A stretch of 64,000 bases of DNA from NCBI RefSeq assembly GCF_902859875.1, contig NZ_CADIKF010000023.1, forward strand, positions 46,078 through 110,077. The letters run 5' to 3'. The DNA comes from Paraburkholderia solisilvae. GTDB lineage: Bacteria; Pseudomonadota; Gammaproteobacteria; Burkholderiales; Burkholderiaceae. The translations under genes were made by a program, and so were the position numbers. The notes below the pieces were generated by a model that worked only from the letters and a program-made list of their open reading frames with translations, was not told the origin of the DNA and searched no databases. Positions 32,792 through 41,821 of the stretch are shown here, one piece after another; the stretch's first letter is position 1; every line of letters starts with the position of its first letter.

Positions 32792-35700
32792 TCATCCCGT
32801 CCGCACACTCATCAGCCGGGCCAGCTCTTCGGGATTGACCGGCTTCGTCAGGTGATGGTCGAATCCCGCTTCGGCGGAGCGGATGCGATCCGCGGGCAGA
32901 CCATATCCGGTGACCGCGACGAGTGTCACGTCACGACCGTCCGCCGATGCGCGCAGTTGCCGTGCGACCTCATAACCATCGACGTCGGGCAAACCGATGT
33001 CTAGCAGGACGACGGTCGGCTTGAAGTGCGCCACCGCAGCGATGCCTGACATTCCGTCAGGACGTGTCTCGACCTCGTGCCCTCTGATCGCGAGCAGCAT
33101 GGCGAGCGCTGCTGCCGCGTCAGTGTTGTCATCGATGACAAGAACCCGTGCCGGAGCGGAGGCGGTCACGGGTGACGCTGCATCGCCGCCGTTCGTGGCA
33201 TGAGGGGGCGCGCCAATCGGCAGGTCGACAATAAACTCGCTGCCGGTCTTGCCGTCGCTGAGCGCCCTGACCGAGCCGCCGTGCAATTCCACCAGACGCC
33301 TGACCACGGACAGTCCCACGCCCAAACCGCTGTTACGCTGGCCGCCGGATGGCGGCCCCTGAACGAACATGTCGAACAGGCTGCCGAGCATCGCGGGTGG
33401 GATGCCGCGTCCGTTGTCCTTGACGCTGAGCGCGAGCCGATCCGCCGCAACGGAGGCACGCAACGTGATCGATCCGCGAGGCGCAGTGAACTTCGCCGCA
33501 TTGATGACGATGTTCTCGATCACCTGCGACAGGCGGGTCGCATCCGCGTACAGGAAGACGGGCTCGTCCGGAAGCAGGACAGACAGGCTGTGCCGACGTT
33601 CATCGACAATCGGCTGGCAGACCTCGATCGCGCTCTGGACGACTGCCTTCAGCGTGACGGCCTGACGGTTCAGTTCGATGCTGCCGCTCGTGATACGCGT
33701 GATGTCGAGCATCTCATTCACCAGGTGCATCATGGCCTTGCCCTGTCGCTCCACGACTTCGGCGGCCCATGTTTTTTTCGACTCTCCAGCCGCTTTCGAC
33801 GTGAGCAGGTCCGCAGCCGACAGCAGCGCCGCAAGCGGATTGCGCAGCTCGTGGCCAAGCATTGCCAGAAACTCGTTCTTGCGCCGGTCGGCGAGTGCCA
33901 GTTGCTCGGCCCGCTCGCGAAGGTAGGCATTGCTCATGCTGCGCTCAGTGAGGTCGCGCTCGGTCGACACGACGCCCACCAGGGTTCCACGGTCATCCCT
34001 CAGGATCGACATCGTCAGCCAGATGTCCACCACGCGCCCGTCTTTGGCGACTCGCTGCGTCTCGTACGAATGCAACGCTTCGTTGTGTAACGCTTGCTGG
34101 ATGAAGTCGAGGTGGTCCTGTCTGGCGCCAGGCGGCACCAGGTCGGAAACCGACATCCGCAGGGCTTGCGCCTCGCTGTATCCGTATATCGTCGTGGCCG
34201 CGCGGTTCCACGCGAGGAAACGACCGTCCCGGTCGAATACGGTGACGGCGTCGTTTGAATCCTGAACGACTGCTGCAAGATGTCGGGCGCGCTCGTCCGA
34301 ACGCTTGACGTGAGTGATGTCCGTCCATGTCAGGACCGCGCCGGCGGCCGGCTTGCCATGAGCCGCCACATAGGGCGTGATGCGGCGCACATACCATTGC
34401 CCGGCAGGAGTCTCGATTTCCCTCTCTGCATAGGCGGTCGCACCGGAAAGCACCTGCTCCACGTCGGGCATCAGCGCATCGCCCAGTGGCGCGCCGAGTA
34501 CGTCCGCAATGGCACGCCCGGTATCGGCAGCGGCGAGGCCAAAGGTCCTGCCCGCACTGGGGGTGAATCGCTTGATGAGGCCCTGCTGATCGAGAAGCAG
34601 CGTCGCGATTTCGGTACTGGCGAGGAGATTCGTCACATCCCCGGTCAGCGCCTCCAGCTCGTCGACTTTCTGTTCGAGCTGTGAATTCACCTGGTTCAAC
34701 TGCTCGTTGACTGCCTGCAATTCTTCTTTCGACGTTTCGAGCTCTTCGTTGGCCGAGCGCAGCTCCTCGTTCATCGACAGGATTTCTTCGTTCGACACCC
34801 TCAATTCGCTATTGCTTTCCTCCAGTTCCTCGATCGTGCTGCCAAGTGTTGCCTGCGTCGTGCGAAGTTCGCTCTCGAGGTGCCAGAGGTCCGAGTCGGC
34901 GCCGGTGGGGGCAAGCGAGCCCGGACGATCGACGACGGGCAAGCGGACAAAGATAACGAGCAATGCCTTGCCGGAGTGTGTCGTGTCGAAAGGCCGCGTC
35001 ACGGTAATCCTGACGGCAGGGGCGCCGCCGTTCGACACAATCTCGCTGACCGGCGCCGTGTTGTCGTTCTCGACAGCCCGGCGCAGCGCGATTCGCAGCT
35101 TCAGCCGCAGACCTTCGCGCGCCATGTCGAGAATATTGCCTGTCGGCTCACCCGCGGGCTGCCCGAGGTACTCGTCCGCGGCGCCGCTTATGTACAGGAC
35201 CTGGTGCGCCGGATTGACCAGGATGGACGCGGCGTGCTGCTCGGCGAGCAGGGTTGCGTTGACGAGTTCCGCGTATCCCTTGTTTCGGGCGCCCGTGCGG
35301 CCGGCCGGCTGGAATTCCTCGCGGCGAACCGCGCGTGCCGGGAAGCGGTGACCGGGAATACCGCTAGCGGCGGCCGGACTGCGCCGGTAGATGCGCCAGG
35401 CCTTGGATATTTCCTCGAACTGGATGGAATCCGGATCGGTGCTCTCCGAACGGCCGAGAAACAGATACCGCTTCGGGTTCAGCGAAAAATGGAACAGCTC
35501 GAACACGCGCTGCTGCGCTTCCGGTTCGAGGTAAATCAGCAGGTTCCGGCAACTGATGAGATCGACCCGGGAGAAGGGTGGGTCCGCAATCAGGTTTTGT
35601 GGCGTGAAGAGAATCGTCTCGCGCAGATCCTGCCGGACCTGATATCCGTCGCTGTGCACATGGAAAAAGCGCTGAAGGCGCGCGTCGCCGAGCGGCAGTG

Positions 35701-36814
35701 CAACGCCCGGAGCATAGACGCCCGCGCGGGCCCGTGCCAGCGCGGTGCGATTGACGTCGGACGCAACGATCATGAACTTGCGCGATACCTTGCGTCGCTC
35801 GATCTCCTCGCTGAGCAACATCGCCATCGAGTAGGCTTCTTCGCCGGTCGCGCACCCCGGCACCCACACGCGCAGCGGCTGGTCACCTTCGGGCTCCGCC
35901 AGCAGGCTGGCGAGGACACGCTCGGAGAGCATCTGCCACGCCTCGGGGTCGCGGAAAAATTCCGTCACGCCGATCATCATGTCGAGGCTCAGCGCCTCGG
36001 CTTCTTCGGCATGTTCTCTGAGTATGTCGCAGTAGGCGTCGAGACTGCTGACCCGATTCACGGCCATACGGCGGGCGATGCGACGTTCCAGTGTGCCCCG
36101 CTTGTAGCCCCTGAATTCCGAGCCCGCGGCCGCCAGCGCTCTGAGCACCGGTTCGAGGTCGGGCGAATGCCCGCCAGCATCGGATTCGGACAAGATTACG
36201 TTCTTCGAGCCGTCGATGTAGTCGACGAGTGCCGTCGCCATCTGCTCGACAGGCAGCACATAGTCGACCAGCCCTGTGGCGATGGCCTGCCTCGGCATCG
36301 TGCTGTGCTCGGCCGTTTCAGGATCCTGCGCCATCACCATGCCACCCTCGGCCTTGATGGCGCGCAGGCCCGCGGAGCCGTCGGCGTTGGCTCCGGTGAG
36401 CACGATCCCGATTGCGCGCTCGTGCTGGTCGGCTGCCAGTGACGCAAACAGCCGGTCTATCGGCATCGGGACCTCGGGCCGCCCGACCGCGGGCGTCAGT
36501 TTGAACACGCCCTGCGAAACCGTCACGGAGACTTTCGGCGGAATGACATAGACATGCGCGCCGACGATGGGTGCGTTGTCTTCGATGGCCGACACCGCAA
36601 AAGAGGTGGCGCCCGCGAGCAATTCGGCCAGATGGCTTTCGGAGTCCGGCGACAGATGAACCACGACCACAAAAGCGACGTTGTGCGGCACCTCCGACGC
36701 TGCCGCGAAGAACTGTGCGAGCGCGTGCAAAGCGCCGGCAGACCCACCAATGGCAACGATACGCGCGGCCACAGGCTTCGGCCGTGTGAATGTGGGGCTA
36801 CTTGAATCGTTCAT
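32792..36814 (-). CDS. CheB-CheR-PAS-hybrid histidine kinase-receiver fusion
   Basis: A 1340-residue signalling protein. In order: CheB methylesterase domain (IGGSAGALHAL near residue 22, to about 200), CheR methyltransferase (GYKRGTLERRIARRM, then the SAM motif VWVPGCATGEEAYSMAML, to about 490), a leucine/glutamate-rich coiled coil (ESNSELRVSNEEIL onward), two PAS domains, a HisKA domain (FLAMLGHELRNPLA, His988), an HATPase domain and a C-terminal receiver (LLDIGLPDVDGYEV). It joins adaptation-type methylation enzymes with a two-component output; no Che genes lie nearby. ATG 36814 begins at the conserved part but lacks a clear ribosome site; a TTG at 36862 is possible. Confidence 0.9.
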   Translation of the reverse strand: MNDSSSPTFTRPKPVAARIVAIGGSAGALHALAQFFAAASEVPHNVAFVVVVHLSPDSESHLAELLAGATSFAVSAIEDNAPIVGAHVYVIPPKVSVTVSQGVFKLTPAVGRPEVPMPIDRLFASLAADQHERAIGIVLTGANADGSAGLRAIKAEGGMVMAQDPETAEHSTMPRQAIATGLVDYVLPVEQMATALVDYIDGSKNVILSESDAGGHSPDLEPVLRALAAAGSEFRGYKRGTLERRIARRMAVNRVSSLDAYCDILREHAEEAEALSLDMMIGVTEFFRDPEAWQMLSERVLASLLAEPEGDQPLRVWVPGCATGEEAYSMAMLLSEEIERRKVSRKFMIVASDVNRTALARARAGVYAPGVALPLGDARLQRFFHVHSDGYQVRQDLRETILFTPQNLIADPPFSRVDLISCRNLLIYLEPEAQQRVFELFHFSLNPKRYLFLGRSESTDPDSIQFEEISKAWRIYRRSPAAASGIPGHRFPARAVRREEFQPAGRTGARNKGYAELVNATLLAEQHAASILVNPAHQVLYISGAADEYLGQPAGEPTGNILDMAREGLRLKLRIALRRAVENDNTAPVSEIVSNGGAPAVRITVTRPFDTTHSGKALLVIFVRLPVVDRPGSLAPTGADSDLWHLESELRTTQATLGSTIEELEESNSELRVSNEEILSMNEELRSANEELETSKEELQAVNEQLNQVNSQLEQKVDELEALTGDVTNLLASTEIATLLLDQQGLIKRFTPSAGRTFGLAAADTGRAIADVLGAPLGDALMPDVEQVLSGATAYAEREIETPAGQWYVRRITPYVAAHGKPAAGAVLTWTDITHVKRSDERARHLAAVVQDSNDAVTVFDRDGRFLAWNRAATTIYGYSEAQALRMSVSDLVPPGARQDHLDFIQQALHNEALHSYETQRVAKDGRVVDIWLTMSILRDDRGTLVGVVSTERDLTERSMSNAYLRERAEQLALADRRKNEFLAMLGHELRNPLAALLSAADLLTSKAAGESKKTWAAEVVERQGKAMMHLVNEMLDITRITSGSIELNRQAVTLKAVVQSAIEVCQPIVDERRHSLSVLLPDEPVFLYADATRLSQVIENIVINAAKFTAPRGSITLRASVAADRLALSVKDNGRGIPPAMLGSLFDMFVQGPPSGGQRNSGLGVGLSVVRRLVELHGGSVRALSDGKTGSEFIVDLPIGAPPHATNGGDAASPVTASAPARVLVIDDNTDAAAALAMLLAIRGHEVETRPDGMSGIAAVAHFKPTVVLLDIGLPDVDGYEVARQLRASADGRDVTLVAVTGYGLPADRIRSAEAGFDHHLTKPVNPEELARLMSVRTG

Positions 36815-37139
36815 GTGGAAAGGTGGCGTACGCTGTTTTATCTCAGTGTAACGGTTACGCAAAACGTTGCATGCGGAATTGTTATTGCAATGAGCGAATC
36901 GCTTTTAAAGCACGGCATTCAGCTGACTGTACTACTCCTTTGGCGCAACAACCATTTCTTCGAGCGTCCGGCCGGATACTGCGGCCACACCGCTGTATGC
37001 TTCGCGCGACTTCACGTCGGCGAATGCTGTCTTCGGAGCGCGATTTGCCGGCTCAGCACGGTCCTTATTATTTGCACGTAATCAAACCTGAGCATGAACC
37101 AGACAGACAGCTTACCCAAAAGGAATTTCACCGTTCCGT
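36815..37139. other. Intergenic region upstream of the CheB-CheR kinase gene
   Basis: About 325 bases, moderately A/T-rich near 36850-36960. It should hold the promoter of the large kinase gene on the minus strand, but I see no clear -35/-10 pair or palindrome. Open frames here do not look like protein. Confidence 0.4.
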
Positions 37140-37397
37140 TCAGGAGACGGTCGCACTGGTTAAATTGTGCGGCTCGTGTCGCGTCGTATGCTCCGGTCCC
37201 AATGAGCGCCCGCACGTCGGGCACGACGGTGTGGTTTCGGAAAAGAGGGCGTCGAGCCCGTCATAACGTCCGTTGTGCGACAGTCCTCGCAGCGTCGCCA
37301 GATACCAGTGCGATCGGGAATCGTCGTATGTGCTCTCGACGATCGACCCTTCGTGTCCGCATGGACACGTGATGTGAGTAATCGTGCGCAATGCCAT
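37140..37397 (-). CDS. Small zinc-ribbon-like protein
   Basis: An 85-residue protein with two Cys pairs: CPCGHEG near residue 11 and CPTCGRS near residue 60, a spacing that suits a zinc ribbon. Between them is SHWYLATLRGLSHNGRYDGLDALF. The ATG at 37397 is supported by GGAG 6 bases upstream. No function is evident; nucleic-acid or protein binding is a guess from the fold. Confidence 0.65.
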   Translation of the reverse strand: MALRTITHITCPCGHEGSIVESTYDDSRSHWYLATLRGLSHNGRYDGLDALFSETTPSCPTCGRSLGPEHTTRHEPHNLTSATVS

Positions 37398-37604
37398 GTT
37401 GTTCTCCAAACGTCGGCGCCCGGCGCCGTCTGATCTGCGCGAATGCCCTATGCGCTTTTCGTGATCCGGCGTCCTCGCCGGCGGCATTATCCTTCGACCG
37501 GCCACCGCGGCAGGCACGACATATTGAACGTCTTGCGCACTCCGCGACCGATATGCGGTCAGCGGTTCACTGCTTCCGGAGCGGCAGACGATCGATGAGG
37601 CATC

Positions 37605-38324
37605 TCAAGAGACGGTGCGGCCCGGAATCGCCCCGCGAGTCGTATCGCGTCCAGGCGGGATGTTACCGGTCGAGACGCCCGCGGCTTCCTCGAACGGAGG
37701 CTGGTGGCGAAAGCCCGCATGTCCCGACACGATGGCAATGATCACGCCCACGATGAGGGCCGCAAACGAAAACCAGGAAGCGCGCGCGACATTGCGCGCT
37801 GCGGTATCGGCTGCCTGACGTGCGTCGGTCTGCGCCTGCGGGCTTGACGCTTCGGCAGTGGCCGACGCGATCGCGCCCTGCACGCGTTGCGCCAATATGC
37901 TTGCAGTCGTATCTGCGGCACCCGATCGCTCCATGGTCGCGCCGGCGACTGCGCCCGCCGATGCTACGTTTCCGGCGACGCTCACCGCGCTGCCGAGCAG
38001 AGATGTGGCGCCGTAAAGGACCATCAGAATCATGACCGCCCAGGCCAGCAACCCGTGCAGCCATCCGAGCATCGGGGCACACCGGCCCGCGAAGTAGGAG
38101 CCGACAAAAACCGCAATGACCGTCATCACGATCAGATAGGCGCCCGAGCTAAAGCCGAATCCCTGCAGTGGATTGGGTCGCGAAAGAGGCGCGAGAGCGG
38201 TCATTCCGATCGCCGTGCCGAGTACGCTCAGGATGAGGTAGGTGATCAGCGAGAGAATGACGCCCGCGATCACGGAGCCCCACGATACGCGAGGGAGTCC
38301 GCTTTGGGTGGCTAGGAGTTTCAT
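37605..38324 (-). CDS. Multi-pass membrane protein of unknown function
   Basis: A 239-residue protein with four or five hydrophobic helices (about 15-40, 60-80, 85-108, 110-130 and 178-198) and a Gly/Ala-rich segment with a Gln/Ala-rich soluble stretch (ILAQRVQGAIASATAEASS) between the last two. The start MKLLATQSGLPRVSWGSVIAGVILSL is typical of short proteobacterial membrane proteins of unknown role. It is divergent from the AhpD-like gene at 38582. Confidence 0.7.
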   Translation of the reverse strand: MKLLATQSGLPRVSWGSVIAGVILSLITYLILSVLGTAIGMTALAPLSRPNPLQGFGFSSGAYLIVMTVIAVFVGSYFAGRCAPMLGWLHGLLAWAVMILMVLYGATSLLGSAVSVAGNVASAGAVAGATMERSGAADTTASILAQRVQGAIASATAEASSPQAQTDARQAADTAARNVARASWFSFAALIVGVIIAIVSGHAGFRHQPPFEEAAGVSTGNIPPGRDTTRGAIPGRTVS

Positions 38325-38581
38325 GAATAGGCCTCGGATGTAGTTTGAAGTCCAAAAGGTTGATCACCAACGTCGTTGTGTTCAACATAAGCGAGCGCAA
38401 CCGCTGTGCCCGATCTCAGAGGCGGAATCCTTTTGTGCGATCAGCAGGACTGCGAGCGAGGCCCGATCCATATGAGCCGTTTGAGCATGAAATTGAATAG
38501 GGCGAACTTCAACATCGGCGCGGCGGAAAACTAAAGTCTACTCATGCCGTCGCCGACGGCAATCGCAACCAGGAATTCATC

Positions 38582-39118
38582 ATGCCACGCCTTTCCTCAA
38601 TCCAGCCCGAAGCCGCCACCGGCGAATCTGCTGAACTGTTCGCCGCCATCAAGAAGTCCGTCGGCCGCGTTCCCAACTCCTTTGCAATGATCGGTACGCA
38701 TGCACCGGCAGCGCTCACCGCTATTCTCGGCGCTGACCGGGTACTGTCGAAGGGCAGTCTGCCGCGCGCCGACCAGGAAACGGTCAAGCTGATCGTCAGC
38801 GAGCTTGGCGGATGCGATTACTGTGTCGCCGGCCACACGGTGGTCGGCAAGATGGCCGGCCTGACGCCGGAAACCATGCGCAAGATTCGCGCGGGCGATG
38901 CAACCGGCGACGCTAAACGTGACGCATTGGTGCGCTTCGTGCGTTTGCTGATCAAGACCAGAGGTACCGTCGACGCAGCAGAAGTCGATCTTGTGCGAGA
39001 CGCGGGCTACACGGAACGACAGCTCATGGAAATCGCATTAGCCGTCGCCGTCATCACGTTTACCAATCTGGCAAACCGGATCAATGACACAGTGATCGAT
39101 TTTCCCGCCGTCGAATGA
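38582..39118 (+). CDS. AhpD-like/carboxymuconolactone decarboxylase family protein
   Basis: A 178-residue protein with the CMD/AhpD signature: GGCDYCVAGHTVVGK gives the CxxC plus downstream His redox centre of alkylhydroperoxidase D-type proteins. It likely reduces peroxides through the Cys pair. The N-terminal LFAAIKKSVGRVPNSFAMIG is also characteristic of the family. ATG 38582 gives a natural start (MPRLSSIQPEAATGE). Confidence 0.9.
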   Translation: MPRLSSIQPEAATGESAELFAAIKKSVGRVPNSFAMIGTHAPAALTAILGADRVLSKGSLPRADQETVKLIVSELGGCDYCVAGHTVVGKMAGLTPETMRKIRAGDATGDAKRDALVRFVRLLIKTRGTVDAAEVDLVRDAGYTERQLMEIALAVAVITFTNLANRINDTVIDFPAVE

Positions 39119-39141
39119 CGAAGTGCAGATGACTCAGGCGC

Positions 39142-39291
39142 TCAGGCGCCTGACCAGGTGGTCTTCACTCGTCCTCCTTTGGATGAGCGTCGCCGTGCGA
39201 CATGGTTGACGTTTGCCAGAAGCTCTTTCGCTCCCAGGACCTTGAAGTCCGTATCGACCATTTCCCTACTTTTCCCGGCTCCCGGCCACAT
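39142..39291 (-). CDS. Small hypothetical protein (49 residues)
   Basis: An open frame below 60 residues that reads as protein: MWPGAGKSREMVDTDF, then KVLGAKELLANVNHVARRR and a basic end SKGGRVKTTWSGA. A second in-frame ATG at 39261 is an alternative start; an in-frame stop lies upstream near 39316. No strong ribosome site. It lies between two plus-strand genes and ends inside the palindrome TCAGGCGCCTGA. Function unknown. Confidence 0.4.
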   Translation of the reverse strand: MWPGAGKSREMVDTDFKVLGAKELLANVNHVARRRSSKGGRVKTTWSGA

Positions 39292-39375
39292 GGCGAAGTC
39301 GTTTTTCGCCAAAGCATTCTAAATACATGCACGGCCTATCGGGCCAGACGATAAGTATTGCTGAAGGAGACGATC

Positions 39376-39561
39376 ATGTCCTACTTCACAGTTTGTGATT
39401 TCATCATAGCCATCCCGATGGCACTCGCCGGTGCGCTTCTTCTCGATGCATTACCGTGCAACTCAGTGCTCAAGTGCAATTCGCAACGCCTGCTGGGCGC
39501 CGTGCTCGGTATCGTGTTCACAGTGGTGCTGGTCGACGGTTTGCCCGCGCTCATGTGTTGA
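39376..39561 (+). CDS. Small membrane protein (61 residues)
   Basis: MSYFTVCDFIIAIPMALAG begins a protein with two predicted helices (about 8-27 and 43-57) separated by a short loop with two Cys (PCNSVLKCNSQR). AAGGAG at 7 bases before the ATG strongly supports translation. No family recognised. Confidence 0.6.
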   Translation: MSYFTVCDFIIAIPMALAGALLLDALPCNSVLKCNSQRLLGAVLGIVFTVVLVDGLPALMC

Positions 39562-39573
39562 TGCGCTCGCCAG

Positions 39574-39629
39574 AGGTTGCCGACGGAAAGGTCATCCGGT
39601 CTCGGTGAATAAACTTTTCCGGGCAACCT
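39574..39629. other. Two-tier inverted repeat between convergent genes
   Basis: AGGTTGCC (39574-39581) pairs perfectly with GGCAACCT (39622-39629), and inside it GGAAA (39585-39589) pairs with TTTCC (39616-39620). There is no T-run, so it is not a standard intrinsic terminator. It lies between the small membrane protein gene (+) and the esterase gene (-). Confidence 0.45.
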
Positions 39630-39687
39630 GTTCTGTCATCGAGTGACAGTGCCCGTTTGGGCGTAACGAGCATTTTCTTTTGGTCGT

Positions 39688-40755
39688 TCAGTGCGCGGGA
39701 TCGGAAAGGCGCTTGACCATGCGCATCACAGCGGCAATCTGCGGTGCGTTTTTCGAGTAGAAGTCGGGCTTCTGCGGGTCGGCGCTCGTGTAGCCCCAGA
39801 AATCCCAACAGCCGAGCGGATTCTTCGTCGACGTTGCGGCCTGCGGATAAAGAATGATGATGTGATTGCTCTCCGCGATTTCGTTGTAGCCGGTTCTGCG
39901 CGCGTAGAGATCGCCGATCTTCTGCGCGTTCTGCAGGCAGCCGTGAAATGCGACGTGAATGCGGCACGCGCTGCCCGCCTGCGCGCAGCCGGTCGGCACA
40001 TAGACATAGCCGGTCGGACCCAGGGAAGCCTTGTCGTCGGGGTCGAACGGGCGCTGATCGAAACTCAGCAGGTTGCCGCTGGGCGCAACCGCCGGTGCGT
40101 TCAACGTACCGTAAATCCAGCGCAGGATGTCCTGCGATTGTTCGAAGCCGCAATTATTGATGAACGGCGCCTGTGATTGTGCGCATCCGGTATTTGCGCT
40201 GTCATTCGTGATGAGCCCATGACCTGCCGCCACGTTATCGACATACCGGATGTGATCGTCGGGCGCGCCGGCGAGCTTGTAGAAGAGCGGTACCTGCGCA
40301 ACCACACGGGTCGCGACGACATGGTCCTGGGTGCCGCTGAAAACATAAATACGCTGCGAGGCGAGCCCGCTCACGTCGTCGATGCGTCGCTCGTCTGCGA
40401 ACTTGCGGGCCGCCGCCAGAGCGTCTTGCGCGCGCGGCCCGGTGTCGCCGGTCGGATTCATGCAGTGGGTCTGCGCGGCGCTGGCGGGATTCGCAAGCGG
40501 GAACAGGCCCGCGCAGTAGAACGGACCGCCTGCGACGATGCCGGCGCCCACCAGATGTTTCGACCACGCGACGTCGAACTGTGCGGCCATGAATGCGCCT
40601 GAAGACAGCCCCGAAACCGAAGTATGCGTCGCGTCCGCGCCATAGCCGTGCAGCGGCGCCGCCTGCAGCGCGCCGGCGGTGAACATGCCGACGCTCACGA
40701 GCACCGCGCGAGCGAGGCGCTGATAGACGCTTCGGTTCAATCTCCATCCATTCAT
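39688..40755 (-). CDS. PHB depolymerase-type esterase, secreted
   Basis: A 355-residue alpha/beta hydrolase with a signal peptide (about 1-33, ending LQAAP), a lipase box GLSSGAF with nucleophile Ser, the acid-loop region FSGTQDHVV, a distal HVAFHGCLQN with the conserved His-Gly-Cys, and many cysteines (SRCAGLFPL, TGCAQ, GCWDFWG) that can form periplasmic disulfides. It matches the poly(3-hydroxybutyrate) depolymerase family active on short-chain polyhydroxyalkanoates or related esters. GGAGA precedes ATG 40755; ATG 40767 is an alternative. Confidence 0.88.
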   Translation of the reverse strand: MNGWRLNRSVYQRLARAVLVSVGMFTAGALQAAPLHGYGADATHTSVSGLSSGAFMAAQFDVAWSKHLVGAGIVAGGPFYCAGLFPLANPASAAQTHCMNPTGDTGPRAQDALAAARKFADERRIDDVSGLASQRIYVFSGTQDHVVATRVVAQVPLFYKLAGAPDDHIRYVDNVAAGHGLITNDSANTGCAQSQAPFINNCGFEQSQDILRWIYGTLNAPAVAPSGNLLSFDQRPFDPDDKASLGPTGYVYVPTGCAQAGSACRIHVAFHGCLQNAQKIGDLYARRTGYNEIAESNHIIILYPQAATSTKNPLGCWDFWGYTSADPQKPDFYSKNAPQIAAVMRMVKRLSDPAH

Positions 40756-40993
40756 TGCATTCTCCATGATCAGGCCGCTGGGGGTGTCCTCATCGGCACG
40801 AGCTATTTTCTGCTGGTCAGGAGAATTGAGCGTTCGTCAATTGCATCGGGAAACGCAATGGCGTCCTGCAGAACGAAGCCACCGATGGAGTCGATGCTTG
40901 CGCTACCGGAAAACGTGGCGGCGAGATGAAGCCAGACGCAAAGTTAACCGCCGCTGGCGGATTTGCACACGAGGTAATGGCAAAACTGCTGCC

Positions 40994-41221
40994 TTAACTC
41001 CAGTTTGCGTATCTTGCCCGTCGCAGTATGAGGTAAAGCGTCCAGGAAGATGAGTGTGATGCGCGGCAGGGACACCGGCTAAAACCGCGCACCGCTACCA
41101 GCGTGACGACGCTTTCGGGCAGCGCCGTTCCGAACGCCGCGAGGATGGTGCCGGTAGCTGTCTGGGTCAGGTTGAGTTTCCGGCCGACGCATTCGACGCC
41201 ATGAAAGAAGGGAAACGTCAT
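40994..41221 (-). pseudogene. Remnant of a sodium/calcium exchanger-type antiporter
   Basis: The frame contains LNLTQTATGTILAAFG and TALPESVVTLVAV, close to the conserved alpha-repeat of CaCA-family antiporters (YrbG type, GTxxPE motif). The remainder of the expected 300-plus residue membrane protein is missing: the frame runs out into non-hydrophobic sequence on the C-terminal side and no matching upstream part is visible. I treat it as a decayed fragment. Confidence 0.6.
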
Positions 41222-41375
41222 AGGTCTCGCCAGGCCGCGGAAACGGCTGCCGACGCCATGGCAAGTCTGCCAATTATGTTGACGACGACGCTTCGCCTGA
41301 TACGGCGAAGCAGGCTACTCCGCTAAGACGACGGCGACTATATCGCATTGCTATCTTTTTTCGAACCGTATGCGT

Positions 41376-41513
41376 TCACGCGTTCGCGTCGAGGTGAACC
41401 ATCCTGCGTTCGATCTCCGCCAGGTCTTTCGCCATCGCGATGTAGGCGTCGCGGCGATCCTGCTCCGCGTGTTCGATCCAGTCGCTCAGCTTGATCAGAA
41501 GGTAGGCAATCAT
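41376..41513 (-). CDS. DUF3563-family microprotein (45 residues)
   Basis: MIAYLLIKLSDWIEHAEQ followed by RRDAYIAMAKDLAEIERRM matches the short DUF3563 family found across Burkholderiales (amphipathic helix, E-x-R-R-M end). GGAGA lies 5 bases before the ATG. Function unknown; an amphipathic, possibly membrane-associated helix. Confidence 0.82.
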   Translation of the reverse strand: MIAYLLIKLSDWIEHAEQDRRDAYIAMAKDLAEIERRMVHLDANA

Positions 41514-41821
41514 CGAAGTCTCCAGTCGGGTTTCAGTCGTACGTCGCTGTGTGAATGTCGATCGCGGCCGAGGCGAGGCGATCGCTGCGACGTCGACGGC
41601 GGCCTTGGCCGGTCGGGATTGTCGAGCGTCGTTGGTGGGTATCGTAGGGCCGGACTATGAGCGGAAAGTTAGCGCGCGGCCCGCATCCGGCGATGCTGGC
41701 GGAGGCCGGCATTTCGTGTCGCATGCGGCGCATGCGGCCTTGCGGCCCGCGGGCGTGCATGCGGGCCGTCAGCTCTGCACAGGACCGGGGCACGCTCGCC
41801 GACGCGGCCGCTACGCTGCAA

